DNA of 64,000 nt, taken from contig NZ_MUHF01000001.1 in NCBI RefSeq assembly GCF_002217435.1, positions 39,369 through 103,368 of the forward strand. The letters are read 5' to 3'. Positions 43,252 to 51,249 of the stretch are shown here, one piece after another. Below the pieces are notes generated by a model. That model saw nothing but the letters and a program-made list of their open reading frames with translations. It ran no database searches and had not been told where the DNA came from. A program made the position numbers and the translations under genes. Source of the stretch: Flavobacterium reichenbachii. Lineage in GTDB: Bacteria > Bacteroidota > Bacteroidia > Flavobacteriales > Flavobacteriaceae. The stretch's first letter is position 1. Every line of letters starts with the position of its first letter.

Positions 43252-44094
43252 TTATAGATTTATCTGAGAACCTTCCCAGCCAATTATCGCTGTTTTTCGA
43301 GTATTTCCCCACATGTAACCGCCAAAAATTCCAGAAGATTGAATCACACGGTGACACGGAATTAAAAAAGCGACAGGATTACTGCCAATGGCTGTTCCTA
43401 CAGCTCTTGATGCATTTGGTTTTTCGATTTGCTGGGCGATTGTTCCGTAAGTAGAAAGCTGTCCCATCGGAATTTTTAATAAAGTTTCCCATACTTTCAG
43501 CTGAAAATCGGTGCCTTTTAAATGAAGTTTAATTTCCGATAATTTACTCCAGTCATTTTGAAAAATAAAAAGTGCGTTTTGCTGTAATAGATCTAGTTTT
43601 TTCAGAAATTGGGAATTTGGGAACTTGTGTTTTAAAGCTTCAAATCCGACTGCTTCATCTTCGGCGAAAGCCATAAAACAAACACCTTTTTCAGTCGAAG
43701 CCACAATAATATTTCCAAATGGGCTTTCGGCAAAACTGTAGTTTATCTGCAGATTTTTACCGCCATTTTTATATTCTGCGGGTGTCATTCCTTCAATATT
43801 TACAAATAAATCGTGAAGACGGCTTGTACCCGAAAGTCCTGTTTCGTAAGCTGTTTCAGAAATGGTTGCCTGATTTTCTTTGAGCAATTTTTTAGCGTGT
43901 TCGAGACTGGTATACTGTAAAAATTTCTTCGGACTTGTTCCTGCCCAATCGCTAAAAAGCCGCTGAAAGTGAAACGGACTCAAATGCACTTTTTCTGCAA
44001 CCTCATCGAGATTGGGTTGTTCTTTAAAATTAGCTTTAATATAATCGATGGCTTCTGCGATACGATTATAATTGATAGTTTCCTGTGTGTTCAT
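43252..44094 (-). CDS. ada: AraC-type regulator fused to methylated-DNA--cysteine methyltransferase (Ada without its zinc domain)
   Basis: A 280-residue fusion. The N-terminal AraC helix-turn-helix domain (about 1-105; NLDEVAEKVHLSPFHFQRLFSDWAGTSPKKFLQYT) precedes an Ogt-type O6-alkylguanine methyltransferase (about 115-275) with the acceptor Cys in NPVAFLIPCHRVIQSSG and the Arg-finger region NASRAVGTAIGSN. It corresponds to E. coli Ada minus the N-terminal zinc/methylphosphotriester domain, which is encoded separately at 41916-42161. It is the first gene of the repair cluster and presumably its regulator. How damage is signalled without an attached zinc domain is unclear. Confidence 0.92.
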   Translation of the reverse strand: MNTQETINYNRIAEAIDYIKANFKEQPNLDEVAEKVHLSPFHFQRLFSDWAGTSPKKFLQYTSLEHAKKLLKENQATISETAYETGLSGTSRLHDLFVNIEGMTPAEYKNGGKNLQINYSFAESPFGNIIVASTEKGVCFMAFAEDEAVGFEALKHKFPNSQFLKKLDLLQQNALFIFQNDWSKLSEIKLHLKGTDFQLKVWETLLKIPMGQLSTYGTIAQQIEKPNASRAVGTAIGSNPVAFLIPCHRVIQSSGIFGGYMWGNTRKTAIIGWEGSQINL

Positions 44095-44238
44095 CTTCTT
44101 TCCATTTTATAAGACAAAGATCGATTGGTTTCTGCGGAAATAAAATCCGAAACTTGCTGAAAAGTTTTTGTTTTGTTTGTTTTAAGTTTCAGTTTTCAAG
44201 TTGGTTGGGATGTGAAACTTGAGCCTGAAACAAAAATT

Positions 44239-44571
44239 CTAATGTGCCGTAGTTTTAGAAAAAACATTAATTACAATAACTCCAATTACAATTAAACTCA
44301 ACCCAATAATTGCTGGCAAATCAGGGATTTCTTTGAAAAAAACAGCGCCAATAATCGTTATCAAAACAATTCCGACCCCAGACCAAATGGCATAGGCAAA
44401 GCCAACAGGAATGGTTCTGATGGCAAAACTCAAAAAGTAAAAAGCACCACAATAACCAATTACGGTAATGATACTGGGAATTAGTTTGGTAAATTCTTCA
44501 GACTTTTTTAATGCTGATGTGGCGATAATTTCGAAGATTATGGCAATGAATAGAAATAAAAAATTCTTCAT
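44239..44571 (-). CDS. Small multidrug resistance (SMR) family transporter
   Basis: A 110-residue four-helix inner-membrane exporter of the SMR family (EmrE/QacE-like). The start at 44571 (MKNFLFLFIAIIFEIIATSALKKSEEFTKL) has the membrane-embedded Glu14 essential for proton/drug exchange. GFAYAIWSGVGIVLITIIGAVFFKE in helices 3-4 is the family signature. A -7 box (TAACTTTG on the minus strand, 44587-44594) lies just upstream. Neighbouring genes give no clue to the substrate; quaternary cations or guanidinium are typical. Confidence 0.9.
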   Translation of the reverse strand: MKNFLFLFIAIIFEIIATSALKKSEEFTKLIPSIITVIGYCGAFYFLSFAIRTIPVGFAYAIWSGVGIVLITIIGAVFFKEIPDLPAIIGLSLIVIGVIVINVFSKTTAH

Positions 44572-44686
44572 GGTTTCGGGTTTATGCAAAGTTAAGCTTT
44601 GTATGAAATGAGAAGAAATTATTTAAGATTATCTTTTCCTGATTTGGTTAGATAATAGCTTTCCAATTTATCGTTTATTTAAGATT

Positions 44687-45019
44687 CTACATTACTTCAA
44701 TTAACTTAAATCTTAATTGATTATTGTCAAATTCGGTATGTAAAGTTAATTCGGTTTCTTTGTCGTTAGCGGTAAATAATTTTGCTTCGATTCCAAATCC
44801 TTCAATCGAATCGTATTTAAAGATGCTGAAATGAGTTTCCAGTATTTTTAGTTTTGGTAAATCTTTGGTTTCAAAATACTCGAATAATTCTTCCTGGATT
44901 TCTTCAAATACAGCCGCATTAATCTCAAAATGGGTTTTCAAATTTTCTAAATCCATTTCATTTATATATTCAACTAATTCGCAGTTCAATTTAAAAGTCC
45001 TTTTAATACTATCTTCCAT
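44687..45019 (-). CDS. Small acidic hypothetical protein
   Basis: A 110-residue, acidic, cytoplasmic protein starting at MEDSIKRTFKLN (45019; ATG at 45025 is an equal alternative). The sequence alternates helical (NEMDLENLKTHFEINAAVFEEIQEELFEYFE) and beta stretches, a pattern compatible with an SnoaL/NTF2-like or Immunity-type fold, but I recognise no family motif. There is no signal peptide and no Cys pair. It is followed by about 110 bases without a clear terminator before the SMR gene. Confidence 0.6.
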   Translation of the reverse strand: MEDSIKRTFKLNCELVEYINEMDLENLKTHFEINAAVFEEIQEELFEYFETKDLPKLKILETHFSIFKYDSIEGFGIEAKLFTANDKETELTLHTEFDNNQLRFKLIEVM

Positions 45020-45036
45020 TATCATAAATTCAGTTA

Positions 45037-45070
45037 CAAAAAACCCGACAGGTCTAAATCTGCCGGGTTT
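45037..45070 (-). terminator. Terminator of the coiled-coil protein gene
   Basis: AAACCCGACAG (45041-45051) pairs with CTGCCGGGTTT (45060-45070) with one mismatch, followed on the minus strand by TTTTTT. It lies 8 bases after the stop codon. The stem sequence is nearly the same as in the ahcY terminator. Confidence 0.75.
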
Positions 45071-45078
45071 GCATATTT

Positions 45079-45630
45079 TTAATTTTTAACTTCTTTCTCC
45101 AATCTTTTCTTTTCTTCCTTTTCAGCTTTTTCCTGTTCGTGGATTCTCTTTTCTTCTTCTTGTTTTTTGGCTAATTCTTCTTTTTTCAATTTAGCAGATT
45201 CAATATCTTTTTTTAAAGCTTCAATTTTTTCTGAACTGGATTCCAAATCTGTTTTTGATTTATTTAGTTTAGTTTCAGATTTGCTCACTTGTTTTTTAGC
45301 TTTTTCAATCTCTTTTTTATTATCAGTATTGCTGCTTTCTAGAGCAGCTAATTGTGCTTGTTTTGTTTTGAGATCGGCTTGTTTTTCTATTGATTTTTCT
45401 TCGAGTTTTTTTTGTCTTCGCTCTTCTTTTGCTAGTTTGCTTTCTGTTGTCTGAACGTTATGAAGCATGCGGTTCATATCTCGTTGCTGCTGCTGTTGCT
45501 GCATGAACATTCTGTTTTGCTGTGCAAACATAGCATTAGAAGACTGCATTTGTCTTTGCGCGCTCGAAAACTGTGCGTTGGTAAGAATTGGCAAAAGCAT
45601 TAATAGGATTAAAATATGACGTGTTTTCAT
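45079..45630 (-). CDS. Secreted coiled-coil protein
   Basis: A 183-residue periplasmic or secreted protein. Signal peptide MKTRHILILLMLLPILTNA is followed by a Gln/Met-rich stretch (FMQQQQQQRDMNRML) and then, from about residue 60 to the end, an almost uninterrupted coiled coil rich in Lys and Glu (KEELAKKQEEEKRIHEQEKAEKE). No enzymatic motif exists. Such proteins may be structural or envelope-spanning, but composition-based similarity makes any functional assignment unsafe. A -7 box TAAATTTG (45668-45675, minus strand) precedes it. Confidence 0.65.
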   Translation of the reverse strand: MKTRHILILLMLLPILTNAQFSSAQRQMQSSNAMFAQQNRMFMQQQQQQRDMNRMLHNVQTTESKLAKEERRQKKLEEKSIEKQADLKTKQAQLAALESSNTDNKKEIEKAKKQVSKSETKLNKSKTDLESSSEKIEALKKDIESAKLKKEELAKKQEEEKRIHEQEKAEKEEKKRLEKEVKN

Positions 45631-45735
45631 AATTTGGTGTATAGATATTGGGGGATTTATTATAATTCAAATTTATGTTTAATTTTTAAAAATCGTCTAA
45701 AATATCTGATTAATTTGATTGGTCTGTTTTACGTA

Positions 45736-45833
45736 TGCATGAGGGATAGGAGCTAACTGCCGAAGCAGTGCGGATAGCGCGACAGCATTTTGAAAAAGGC
45801 CCAATGTAAGCAAAAGTGATTTGGGCCTTTTTT
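45736..45833 (+). ncRNA. Candidate small structured RNA with its own terminator (Flavo-1-like?)
   Basis: In a 383-base gap, opposite in strand to both neighbours, GAGGGATAGGAGC is followed by a stem ACTGC-CGAA-GCAGT (45757-45770), then GGATAGCGCGACAGC. After 8 bases comes a strong terminator, AAAAGGCCCAA (45794-45804) with TTGGGCCTTTT (45821-45831) and a T-run. No frame of any length fits. The GGGATAG ... GGATAGC core resembles an RNA element common in flavobacterial intergenic regions, possibly Rfam Flavo-1; that name is from memory and unverified. Confidence 0.5.
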
Positions 45834-45910
45834 AAAATGGTGGCATGCCCAGATTGTTTTAGATTAAAAAAGTTTCAGTTTCAGGTTTCGAGTTATGTCA
45901 GAACTGGAAA

Positions 45911-45947
45911 CAAAAAACCCGACAGGTTTTTAAAACGTGTCGGGTTT
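45911..45947 (-). terminator. Rho-independent terminator of ahcY
   Basis: AAACCCGACA (45915-45924) pairs with TGTCGGGTTT (45938-45947), and an inner GTTTT/AAAAC pair extends the stem. On the minus strand TTTTTT follows. It lies 66 bases beyond the ahcY stop codon. Confidence 0.75.
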
Positions 45948-46013
45948 GATATGGATAATCAAAGAAATCTAATCCCAAAGTTTCGGGACAGAAATCTTCA
46001 ATCTTAAATTTAT

Positions 46014-47330
46014 TTAGTATCTGTAGTATTCTGGTTTGAAAGGACCTTCAACCGGAACACCGATATAAGCAGCTTGATCGTCACGTAAAGTTTCCAATTC
46101 AACTCCTAATTTCGCTAAGTGCAAAGCAGCAACTTTTTCATCTAAATGTTTTGGTAACATGTAAACGTCATTGTTGTAAGCAGCGCTGTTTTTCCATAAT
46201 TCGATTTGAGCCAAAGTTTGGTTAGTGAATGAGTTACTCATTACAAAACTTGGGTGACCTGTAGCACAACCAAGGTTTACCAAACGACCTTCAGCAAGAA
46301 TGATGATGTCTTTTCCAGCGATTGTATATTTGTCAACTTGTGGTTTGATTTCGATTTTAGATGCACCGTGGTTTTTGTTCAACCAAGCCATATCAATTTC
46401 GTTATCAAAGTGACCGATGTTACAAACGACAGTTTTATCTTTCATTTGCTCGAAGTGCTCTCCAAGAACGATATCTTTGTTTCCTGTAGTGGTAATGATG
46501 ATATCTGCAGTAGCAATTACAGTGTTTAATTTTTTAACTTCATAACCGTCCATTGCAGCTTGTAAAGCACAAATTGGATCGATTTCAGTAACTGTTACGA
46601 TAGATCCTGCACCTCTAAAAGAAGCAGCAGTTCCTTTTCCAACATCACCATATCCGCAAACGATAACTCTTTTTCCAGCTAACATTAAGTCAGTTGCACG
46701 ACGTACAGCATCTACAGCAGATTCTTTACAACCATATTTGTTATCAAATTTAGATTTAGTAACAGAGTCGTTAATGTTGATTGCAGGCATTGGTAAAGTT
46801 CCAGCTTTTACTCTTTCGTAAAGTCTGTGAACTCCAGTTGTAGTTTCTTCAGAAAGACCTTTTATTCCAGGAACCAATTCTGGGAAACGATCAATAACCA
46901 TATTAGTTAAATCTCCACCATCATCAAGGATCATGTTTAATGGTTTTCTATCTTCACCAAAGAAAAGAGTTTGCTCAATACACCAGTCAAATGACTGCTC
47001 ATCAAGACCTTTCCAAGCGTAAACCTGAATTCCTGCAGCAGCAATAGCAGCAGCAGCCTGATCTTGTGTAGAGAAAATGTTACAAGAAGACCAAGTAACT
47101 TCTGCACCAAGAGAGATTAAAGTTTCGATTAAAACTGCAGTCTGAATCGTCATGTGTAAACATCCAGCGATACGAGCACCTGCAAGAGGTTGTTCGTCTT
47201 TATATTCAGCACGAAGCGCCATTAAACCTGGCATTTCAGCTTCAGCTAATTCAATTTCTTTTCTTCCCCAAGCCGCAAGAGAAATGTCTTTTACTTTGAA
47301 AGCCACAAAAGGCGTAGTTGTAGTACTCAT
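46014..47330 (-). CDS. ahcY: Adenosylhomocysteinase
   Basis: A 438-residue S-adenosylhomocysteine hydrolase, which removes the product inhibitor of SAM-dependent methylation and returns homocysteine to the activated methyl cycle. It shows substrate-domain segments [16 protein letters not shown] and the NAD-binding Rossmann motif [36 protein letters not shown] and [11 protein letters not shown] are also present, and the conserved C-terminal FKPEYYRY provides the residues that reach into the partner subunit's NAD site. It is monocistronic. A TAAATTTG -7 box lies upstream. Confidence 0.97.
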   Translation of the reverse strand: MSTTTTPFVAFKVKDISLAAWGRKEIELAEAEMPGLMALRAEYKDEQPLAGARIAGCLHMTIQTAVLIETLISLGAEVTWSSCNIFSTQDQAAAAIAAAGIQVYAWKGLDEQSFDWCIEQTLFFGEDRKPLNMILDDGGDLTNMVIDRFPELVPGIKGLSEETTTGVHRLYERVKAGTLPMPAININDSVTKSKFDNKYGCKESAVDAVRRATDLMLAGKRVIVCGYGDVGKGTAASFRGAGSIVTVTEIDPICALQAAMDGYEVKKLNTVIATADIIITTTGNKDIVLGEHFEQMKDKTVVCNIGHFDNEIDMAWLNKNHGASKIEIKPQVDKYTIAGKDIIILAEGRLVNLGCATGHPSFVMSNSFTNQTLAQIELWKNSAAYNNDVYMLPKHLDEKVAALHLAKLGVELETLRDDQAAYIGVPVEGPFKPEYYRY

Positions 47331-47634
47331 TTATAGTATATTTGTTATTGTAAAATTTTTGCAAATTTACGGAATAACTTTAGAATTTTTACTATCTTTT
47401 GTAAGATTTGTGAAATGTTTACTTTCTTAATATATAGATCATTAGTTTCAAAATTAATTTTCACCATATAAATTATGTAAGTACATTTAAAAAAGATTCT
47501 TTGGAATGTACTTTCTTTACTAATTGCTTAAATTTACTAAACGCATTTTTTAGATTCTAAAATTATATTTGCTTATATTACTTATATAGTTTAAAAATGC
47601 ACAATTCACAATTTACAATTCATAATTTAAAAAA
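47331..47634. promoter_or_regulatory. ahcY/sfp divergent intergenic region (304 bases)
   Basis: The region carries a -7 box for ahcY, CAAATTTA at 47362-47369 (TAAATTTG on the minus strand), giving a leader of about 25 bases. Near sfp (47597-47627) there is a simple direct repeat of ACAATTCAC/ACAATTTAC/ACAATTCAT type, common in flavobacterial spacers. No gene, operator or riboswitch was recognised. Confidence 0.4.
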
Positions 47635-48285
47635 ATGCCTTTATTTCAGACTATACAATGCAGTGTAAATACTAAGATTTTAATTTGGGAAATAACCGAA
47701 TCTTTTGACGAGTTATTAAGTAAAGTAGTTTTAAAAGAGAAAACAAAACTGCGATTGGACGGAATGAAATCACAGCTGCATCAGCGTGCCTTTTTAAGCG
47801 TTCGAATGCTGATTCAGGAAATGGGTTTTACAGATCACGATCTGCATTATGACGAATTCGGAAAGCCCTATTTCGATTGTCATAATTATATTTCGATTAC
47901 GCACTCTTATCATTTTGCGGCAATCATTATTAGTCATGAAACTGTGGGAATCGATATGGAATTGCAGCGTGAAAAAATCCTTCGCATTGCTGATAAATTT
48001 GTGGATACGGAATTTGAATATCTGAATCCGAATGTTTTGCAGGAATACGTTAAAAAACTTACCGTGATCTGGGGTGCGAAAGAAGCGATTTTTAAAATCA
48101 GAAACGAAAAAGGAATCAGTTTTAAAGATCATATCAGAATTTGTGATTTTTCGCTAAACGAAAATCAAACAGAAGCCAGTCTTCATTTTGATGATTTAGT
48201 AAAAGACTTTGATGTTCATTATAAAGAAATCAAATCGGATAATTTTGAAGGGAAGTTTACTTTAGTTTATGCTTTTGAAAAATAA
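47635..48285 (+). CDS. 4'-phosphopantetheinyl transferase, Sfp type
   Basis: A 216-residue phosphopantetheinyl transferase that activates carrier proteins with the CoA arm. The core motifs of the superfamily are in order: FGKPYFDCHNYISITHS, the Mg-binding GIDMELQREKILRIADKF, and WGAKEAIFK. The length and two-lobed pseudo-dimer layout fit the Sfp/EntD class rather than AcpS. No polyketide or peptide synthetase gene is nearby, so it may modify carrier proteins encoded elsewhere, for example in flexirubin-type pigment synthesis. That target is speculation. Confidence 0.88.
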   Translation: MPLFQTIQCSVNTKILIWEITESFDELLSKVVLKEKTKLRLDGMKSQLHQRAFLSVRMLIQEMGFTDHDLHYDEFGKPYFDCHNYISITHSYHFAAIIISHETVGIDMELQREKILRIADKFVDTEFEYLNPNVLQEYVKKLTVIWGAKEAIFKIRNEKGISFKDHIRICDFSLNENQTEASLHFDDLVKDFDVHYKEIKSDNFEGKFTLVYAFEK

Positions 48286-48316
48286 AATTGGGTAAAATTC
48301 CAATAAAGGTGAAGTT

Positions 48317-48396
48317 GGTCTTTGCGAGTAATGAAGCAATCTCATTTGCTAAATCAATTAATGTTACTGTGATTGCTTAGTTCCTCGCAAGGACAT
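48317..48396. repeat. Decayed inverted repeat, TTGCGAGGAA family
   Basis: GTCTTTGCGAGTAATGAAGC (48318-48337) is an imperfect reverse complement of TGATTGCTTAGTTCCTCGCAAGGAC (48370-48394). It resembles the common flavobacterial GTCATTGCGAGGAACGAAGCAATC element with several substitutions. It accounts for most of the 135-base spacer between sfp and the haemoglobin gene. Confidence 0.55.
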
Positions 48397-48420
48397 AGAA
48401 TGCGTTACTCTCTAAGATTC

Positions 48421-48822
48421 TCAAGAATTTTCAGCCAATTTCTTACGATGTTCAAACATGCTCACAAACAAAAAAGTGCCCATTTTTCTGGCGCGTCTTT
48501 TTAGTGTTTCTACATTTTCTCCTTCAAAATGTTCGTCCAAAGTTTGAAACCAATAGTTAAGCCAGATTCCAAATTCGTTCGAAGTAATCTGTCCGTCAAA
48601 ATGCTCGTCTACTTTGTTGTGCACTTCATGCGGATTACCTTTGTATTTTTTTATGGCAAATAAATTGGTTTCCCAGAAATCTGTCAGCTTTTCGAGATGT
48701 GCTTCCCAGTCTTTTATCATCGTATTAAAATAAAAGCCGATTTCTTCATCGGCTCTTATTTTAGCATAGAACTGATGGACTAAAAAAGAAATGTCAGCTC
48801 TGGTTTCTATTTGTTTTTTCAT
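48421..48822 (-). CDS. Group III truncated haemoglobin
   Basis: A 133-residue 2-on-2 globin of group III (TrHbP). Recognisable are the E-helix region WEAHLEKLTDFWETNLF, the proximal His in GNPHEVHNKVDEHF, and the G-H segment FGIWLNYWFQTLDEHFEGENVETLKRRARKMGTFL. Group III globins are linked to nitrosative or microaerobic stress. It overlaps the preceding small membrane-protein gene by ATGA (48819-48822), so translation is coupled. A palindromic operator candidate and a Crp/Fnr gene lie upstream, suggesting control by that regulator. Confidence 0.92.
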   Translation of the reverse strand: MKKQIETRADISFLVHQFYAKIRADEEIGFYFNTMIKDWEAHLEKLTDFWETNLFAIKKYKGNPHEVHNKVDEHFDGQITSNEFGIWLNYWFQTLDEHFEGENVETLKRRARKMGTFLFVSMFEHRKKLAENS

Positions 48823-49106
48823 AATATGAAATTGTTCACAATTATAAATATAATACTTAATACAACACTTGAGAGAATAAAGTTAAATACTACTTTATGT
48901 TTCATTTGCGCTAAAATAGAAGTATTTGCTAATATACACGCCAATACTATAATAGCCAATTGTATCATTTGACCAATTGAGGTTCCGTGAGAAAGAATAT
49001 ACATTGCAGCGGCTGCACCTAAACAGCTTTGGCCAATTACAGCCATTGTTGCAGAACCAATATAATTTTTATTGAAATTTTCGAATGTTGTTTGATATAG
49101 TGTCAT
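48819..49106 (-). CDS. Small membrane protein cotranscribed with truncated haemoglobin
   Basis: A 95-residue protein starting at 49106 (MTLYQTTFENFNKNYIGSATMAVIGQSCLGA) with three predicted membrane helices (about 17-38, 43-63, 71-94). GQSCLGAAAAMYIL is the most conserved-looking stretch, with a single Cys. I do not recognise an experimentally characterised family. The ATGA overlap with the globin gene and the upstream palindrome place it in the same regulated unit, so a role in respiration or NO/O2 response is a reasonable guess only. Confidence 0.75.
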   Translation of the reverse strand: MTLYQTTFENFNKNYIGSATMAVIGQSCLGAAAAMYILSHGTSIGQMIQLAIIVLACILANTSILAQMKHKVVFNFILSSVVLSIIFIIVNNFIL

Positions 49107-49153
49107 GATATTGAGATTTTTATACCACAAAGATACGCTCACTATACTGCTGC

Positions 49154-49177
49154 GTTTTATGACTTAAATCATAAAAC
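49154..49177. promoter_or_regulatory. Perfect palindrome, candidate Crp/Fnr-type operator
   Basis: GTTTTATGA (49154-49162) and TCATAAAAC (49169-49177) are exact reverse complements around CTTAAA. The centre is about 59 bases upstream of the membrane-protein start codon, and the site begins 11 bases past the stop of the Crp/Fnr gene. No T-run follows on the minus strand, so a terminator is unlikely. The size and two-fold symmetry suit a Crp/Fnr dimer. Confidence 0.6.
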
Positions 49178-49187
49178 AAGAACTATT

Positions 49188-49784
49188 TTATCGGTATACT
49201 TTTCTGTTTATAATCTTCAAAACACCTTTTTTTTCCAAAGCCTTAATCGTTCTAATAACAGTTTCTACCCGTAAACCCGTTAAATCTCCAATTTGCTGTC
49301 TGGTAAAATTAATGAGATAACCGTTGGCGTCTTTTTTAAAATTAAAATATTCAATTCCGTGATCGATTAATTTTAAAACACGGTGTTCAGGTTCATGCGT
49401 AGACATTTCGGCTGCCATAACCGATTTATAGTATAAACGCTGGGCTAGATTTTCGATTATTTTAATACTAATTGATGCATTTTCTTCCAGCATTTTCATG
49501 AAATTTGTTTTAGGAAGAAAAAGAATTTGAGAGTCCTCAACTGAAACTGCACTCGCAGGATATTTTTGATTTAAAAATAAAGGGGGCTCACCAAAAGATT
49601 GGTTTTTATAAAAAATGCCTTGAATAAATTCACGTCCGTCATCATTATAATTGTTCATTTTTACTTCTCCAGTAATAATTTGATAATAATGTGTGGGCAG
49701 ATTTCCTTCTTCAAAAATTACAGAAGCCTTGTCGTAAAATTTCTTTACAGCACCGTATTTTTCCAGCAGTTCAATAGCGATCAT
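49188..49784 (-). CDS. Crp/Fnr-family transcriptional regulator
   Basis: A 198-residue regulator with a cyclic-nucleotide-binding-like sensor barrel (about 20-115; YYQIITGEVKMNNYNDDGREFIQGIFYKNQSFGEPPLF), a long dimer helix and a C-terminal winged helix (TRQQIGDLTGLRVETVIRTIKALEKKGVL). It lacks an N-terminal Cys cluster, so it is not an iron-sulfur Fnr; it may bind haem or another ligand. It is next to, and probably controls, the membrane-protein/truncated-haemoglobin operon through the palindrome at 49154. It may also be the first gene of that operon. Confidence 0.87.
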   Translation of the reverse strand: MIAIELLEKYGAVKKFYDKASVIFEEGNLPTHYYQIITGEVKMNNYNDDGREFIQGIFYKNQSFGEPPLFLNQKYPASAVSVEDSQILFLPKTNFMKMLEENASISIKIIENLAQRLYYKSVMAAEMSTHEPEHRVLKLIDHGIEYFNFKKDANGYLINFTRQQIGDLTGLRVETVIRTIKALEKKGVLKIINRKVYR

Positions 49785-49815
49785 AGGTTTATCTTTTTTT
49801 ATTCAAAGCCTGACA

Positions 49816-49823
49816 CAAATATA
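49816..49823 (-). promoter_or_regulatory. Candidate -7 box of the Crp/Fnr gene
   Basis: TATATTTG on the minus strand matches TAnnTTTG and would give a leader of about 25 bases. No TTG at -33 spacing was found. Confidence 0.35.
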
Positions 49824-49889
49824 ATTGATTCAAAATAGTTCTTCTACATTAAAAAACTTTTACTTTTACGCCCAATTATGAGATTAAAA

Positions 49890-50606
49890 ATGCCACATAT
49901 ATACCAGCAGATTATAGAAGCTAAGCAAGAAAAACGAAAGCTTCTGGCTATTCTTTTAGATCCTGATAAAATTGTCTGGGAGAATCTGGAACACCTTTTA
50001 CTAAAAATAAACGAATCGCCTGCAACTCATATTTTTGTTGGCGGCAGTATTGTTCAGGCTACTATTTTAGAAGAATTAATTGCAGCATTAAAACAGAAAA
50101 CAAATCTTCCGGTTATGATATTTCCAGGAGATCCCTCGCAGATTTCTCCTCAAGCCGATGCTATTTTGTTTTTATCGCTGCTGTCTGGGCGTAATCCAGA
50201 CTATTTGATAGAATATCAGGTACAAGCAGCTCCGATTTTAAAGAAAACCAATCTGGAAATTATTTCGACAGGATATATTTTAATAGAAAGCGGTAACGAA
50301 ACAGCCGTTGCAAGAGTCAGTAAAACCCAGCCTCTGGATCGTGAGGATCTGGATTTGGTTTTGGCCACTGCGCAGGCAGGAGAAATGCTCGGAAATAAGC
50401 TTGTGTATTTAGAAGCGGGAAGCGGTGCAAAACAGGCTGTTCCTTTAGATATGATAGAGTTAATAGCTCAAAATGTTCAAATTCCAATAATTGTTGGAGG
50501 AGGAATTGTAGATTTGCATGGTATTCAAGATGCTTATAAAGCAGGTGCAGACTTAGTGGTAATTGGAACAGCTTTTGAAAATAACAGCCATTTTTTTGAA
50601 TTATAA
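49890..50606 (+). CDS. pcrB: Geranylgeranylglyceryl phosphate synthase family protein (PcrB-like)
   Basis: A 238-residue TIM-barrel prenyltransferase that joins an isoprenyl diphosphate to sn-glycerol-1-phosphate. The start at 49890 (MPHIYQQIIEAKQEKRKLLAILLDPDK) is preferred; ATG 49878 is close to a -7-like box (TACTTTTA, 49861). Signatures are LLDPDK, IFVGGSIV, PVMIFPGDPSQIS, the product-length region YLEAGSGA and the phosphate-binding IIVGGGIVDLHGIQDA. It is the archaeal-lipid enzyme family found in Bacteroidetes (group II); the chain length used here cannot be read. It is followed 22 bases later by pnuC. Confidence 0.9.
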   Translation: MPHIYQQIIEAKQEKRKLLAILLDPDKIVWENLEHLLLKINESPATHIFVGGSIVQATILEELIAALKQKTNLPVMIFPGDPSQISPQADAILFLSLLSGRNPDYLIEYQVQAAPILKKTNLEIISTGYILIESGNETAVARVSKTQPLDREDLDLVLATAQAGEMLGNKLVYLEAGSGAKQAVPLDMIELIAQNVQIPIIVGGGIVDLHGIQDAYKAGADLVVIGTAFENNSHFFEL

Positions 50607-50628
50607 CTAATAACCAAAAATATCCCCA

Positions 50629-51249
50629 ATGATCGATTTTTTTTTACATAATTATAAAGATGCTCCATTATGGCATATTCTTTTAGAATTTTTGGCTTTT
50701 GTGTGCGGGATTTTAAGTGTTTGGTTTGCTAAAAAAGAAAATATCTGGGTATATCCAACGGGTTTAATTGCAACAGTAATTTCGGTATATCTTTTATTTA
50801 TTGCGGGTTACATCGGCGATATGATTATCAATGCTTATTTCTCTATTATGAGTATTTATGGCTGGTATGTATGGTCAAAAGGTGGAACTGAAGAAGATAA
50901 TCTGCCTATTACGAGAACAAGTTTTAATGAAAAAATAATCGGAGTTCTGCTCTTTTTTATAACCATTTTTGTAGTTTTCGGCATTTATAAATATTTTGGA
51001 AAAGAAATCAAAGAAGATAATTATGTCGATATGATTTCATCAGGAATATTTTTTGCAGGAATGTGGTACATGGCCAGAAAAAAAATCGAAAACTGGACGC
51101 TTTGGATTATCGGTGATATTATTGTGGTACCCCTTTACGCTTACCGCGGTTTAGGGATGATGTCACTTCAGTATTTAATTTTTACAATTTTGGCTATTGC
51201 AGCTTATTTAGAATGGAGAAAAATCTTAGACAGCAAAAAACAACAATAA
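50629..51249 (+). CDS. pnuC: PnuC-family vitamin transporter (nicotinamide riboside or thiamine, PnuT)
   Basis: A 206-residue inner-membrane protein with about seven helices. Family residues are visible: the W-rich VWFAKKENIWVYPTGLIATVISVYLLF, then NAYFSIMSIYGWYVWSKGG and the C-terminal WIIGDIIVVPLYAYRGLGMMSLQYLIF. PnuC proteins admit unphosphorylated vitamin precursors, trapped by a cytoplasmic kinase. The gene overlaps a NadR-like kinase gene by 37 bases, matching that logic. A TPP-riboswitch receptor lies 2.6 kb downstream, so thiamine (PnuT) is as likely as nicotinamide riboside. Confidence 0.9.
   Translation: MIDFFLHNYKDAPLWHILLEFLAFVCGILSVWFAKKENIWVYPTGLIATVISVYLLFIAGYIGDMIINAYFSIMSIYGWYVWSKGGTEEDNLPITRTSFNEKIIGVLLFFITIFVVFGIYKYFGKEIKEDNYVDMISSGIFFAGMWYMARKKIENWTLWIIGDIIVVPLYAYRGLGMMSLQYLIFTILAIAAYLEWRKILDSKKQQ

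Noticed and set aside
45816..46007. 63-codon plus-strand frame before ahcY
   Set aside because: It runs through the tail of the candidate RNA terminator and the ahcY terminator hairpin, so it is a chance frame.
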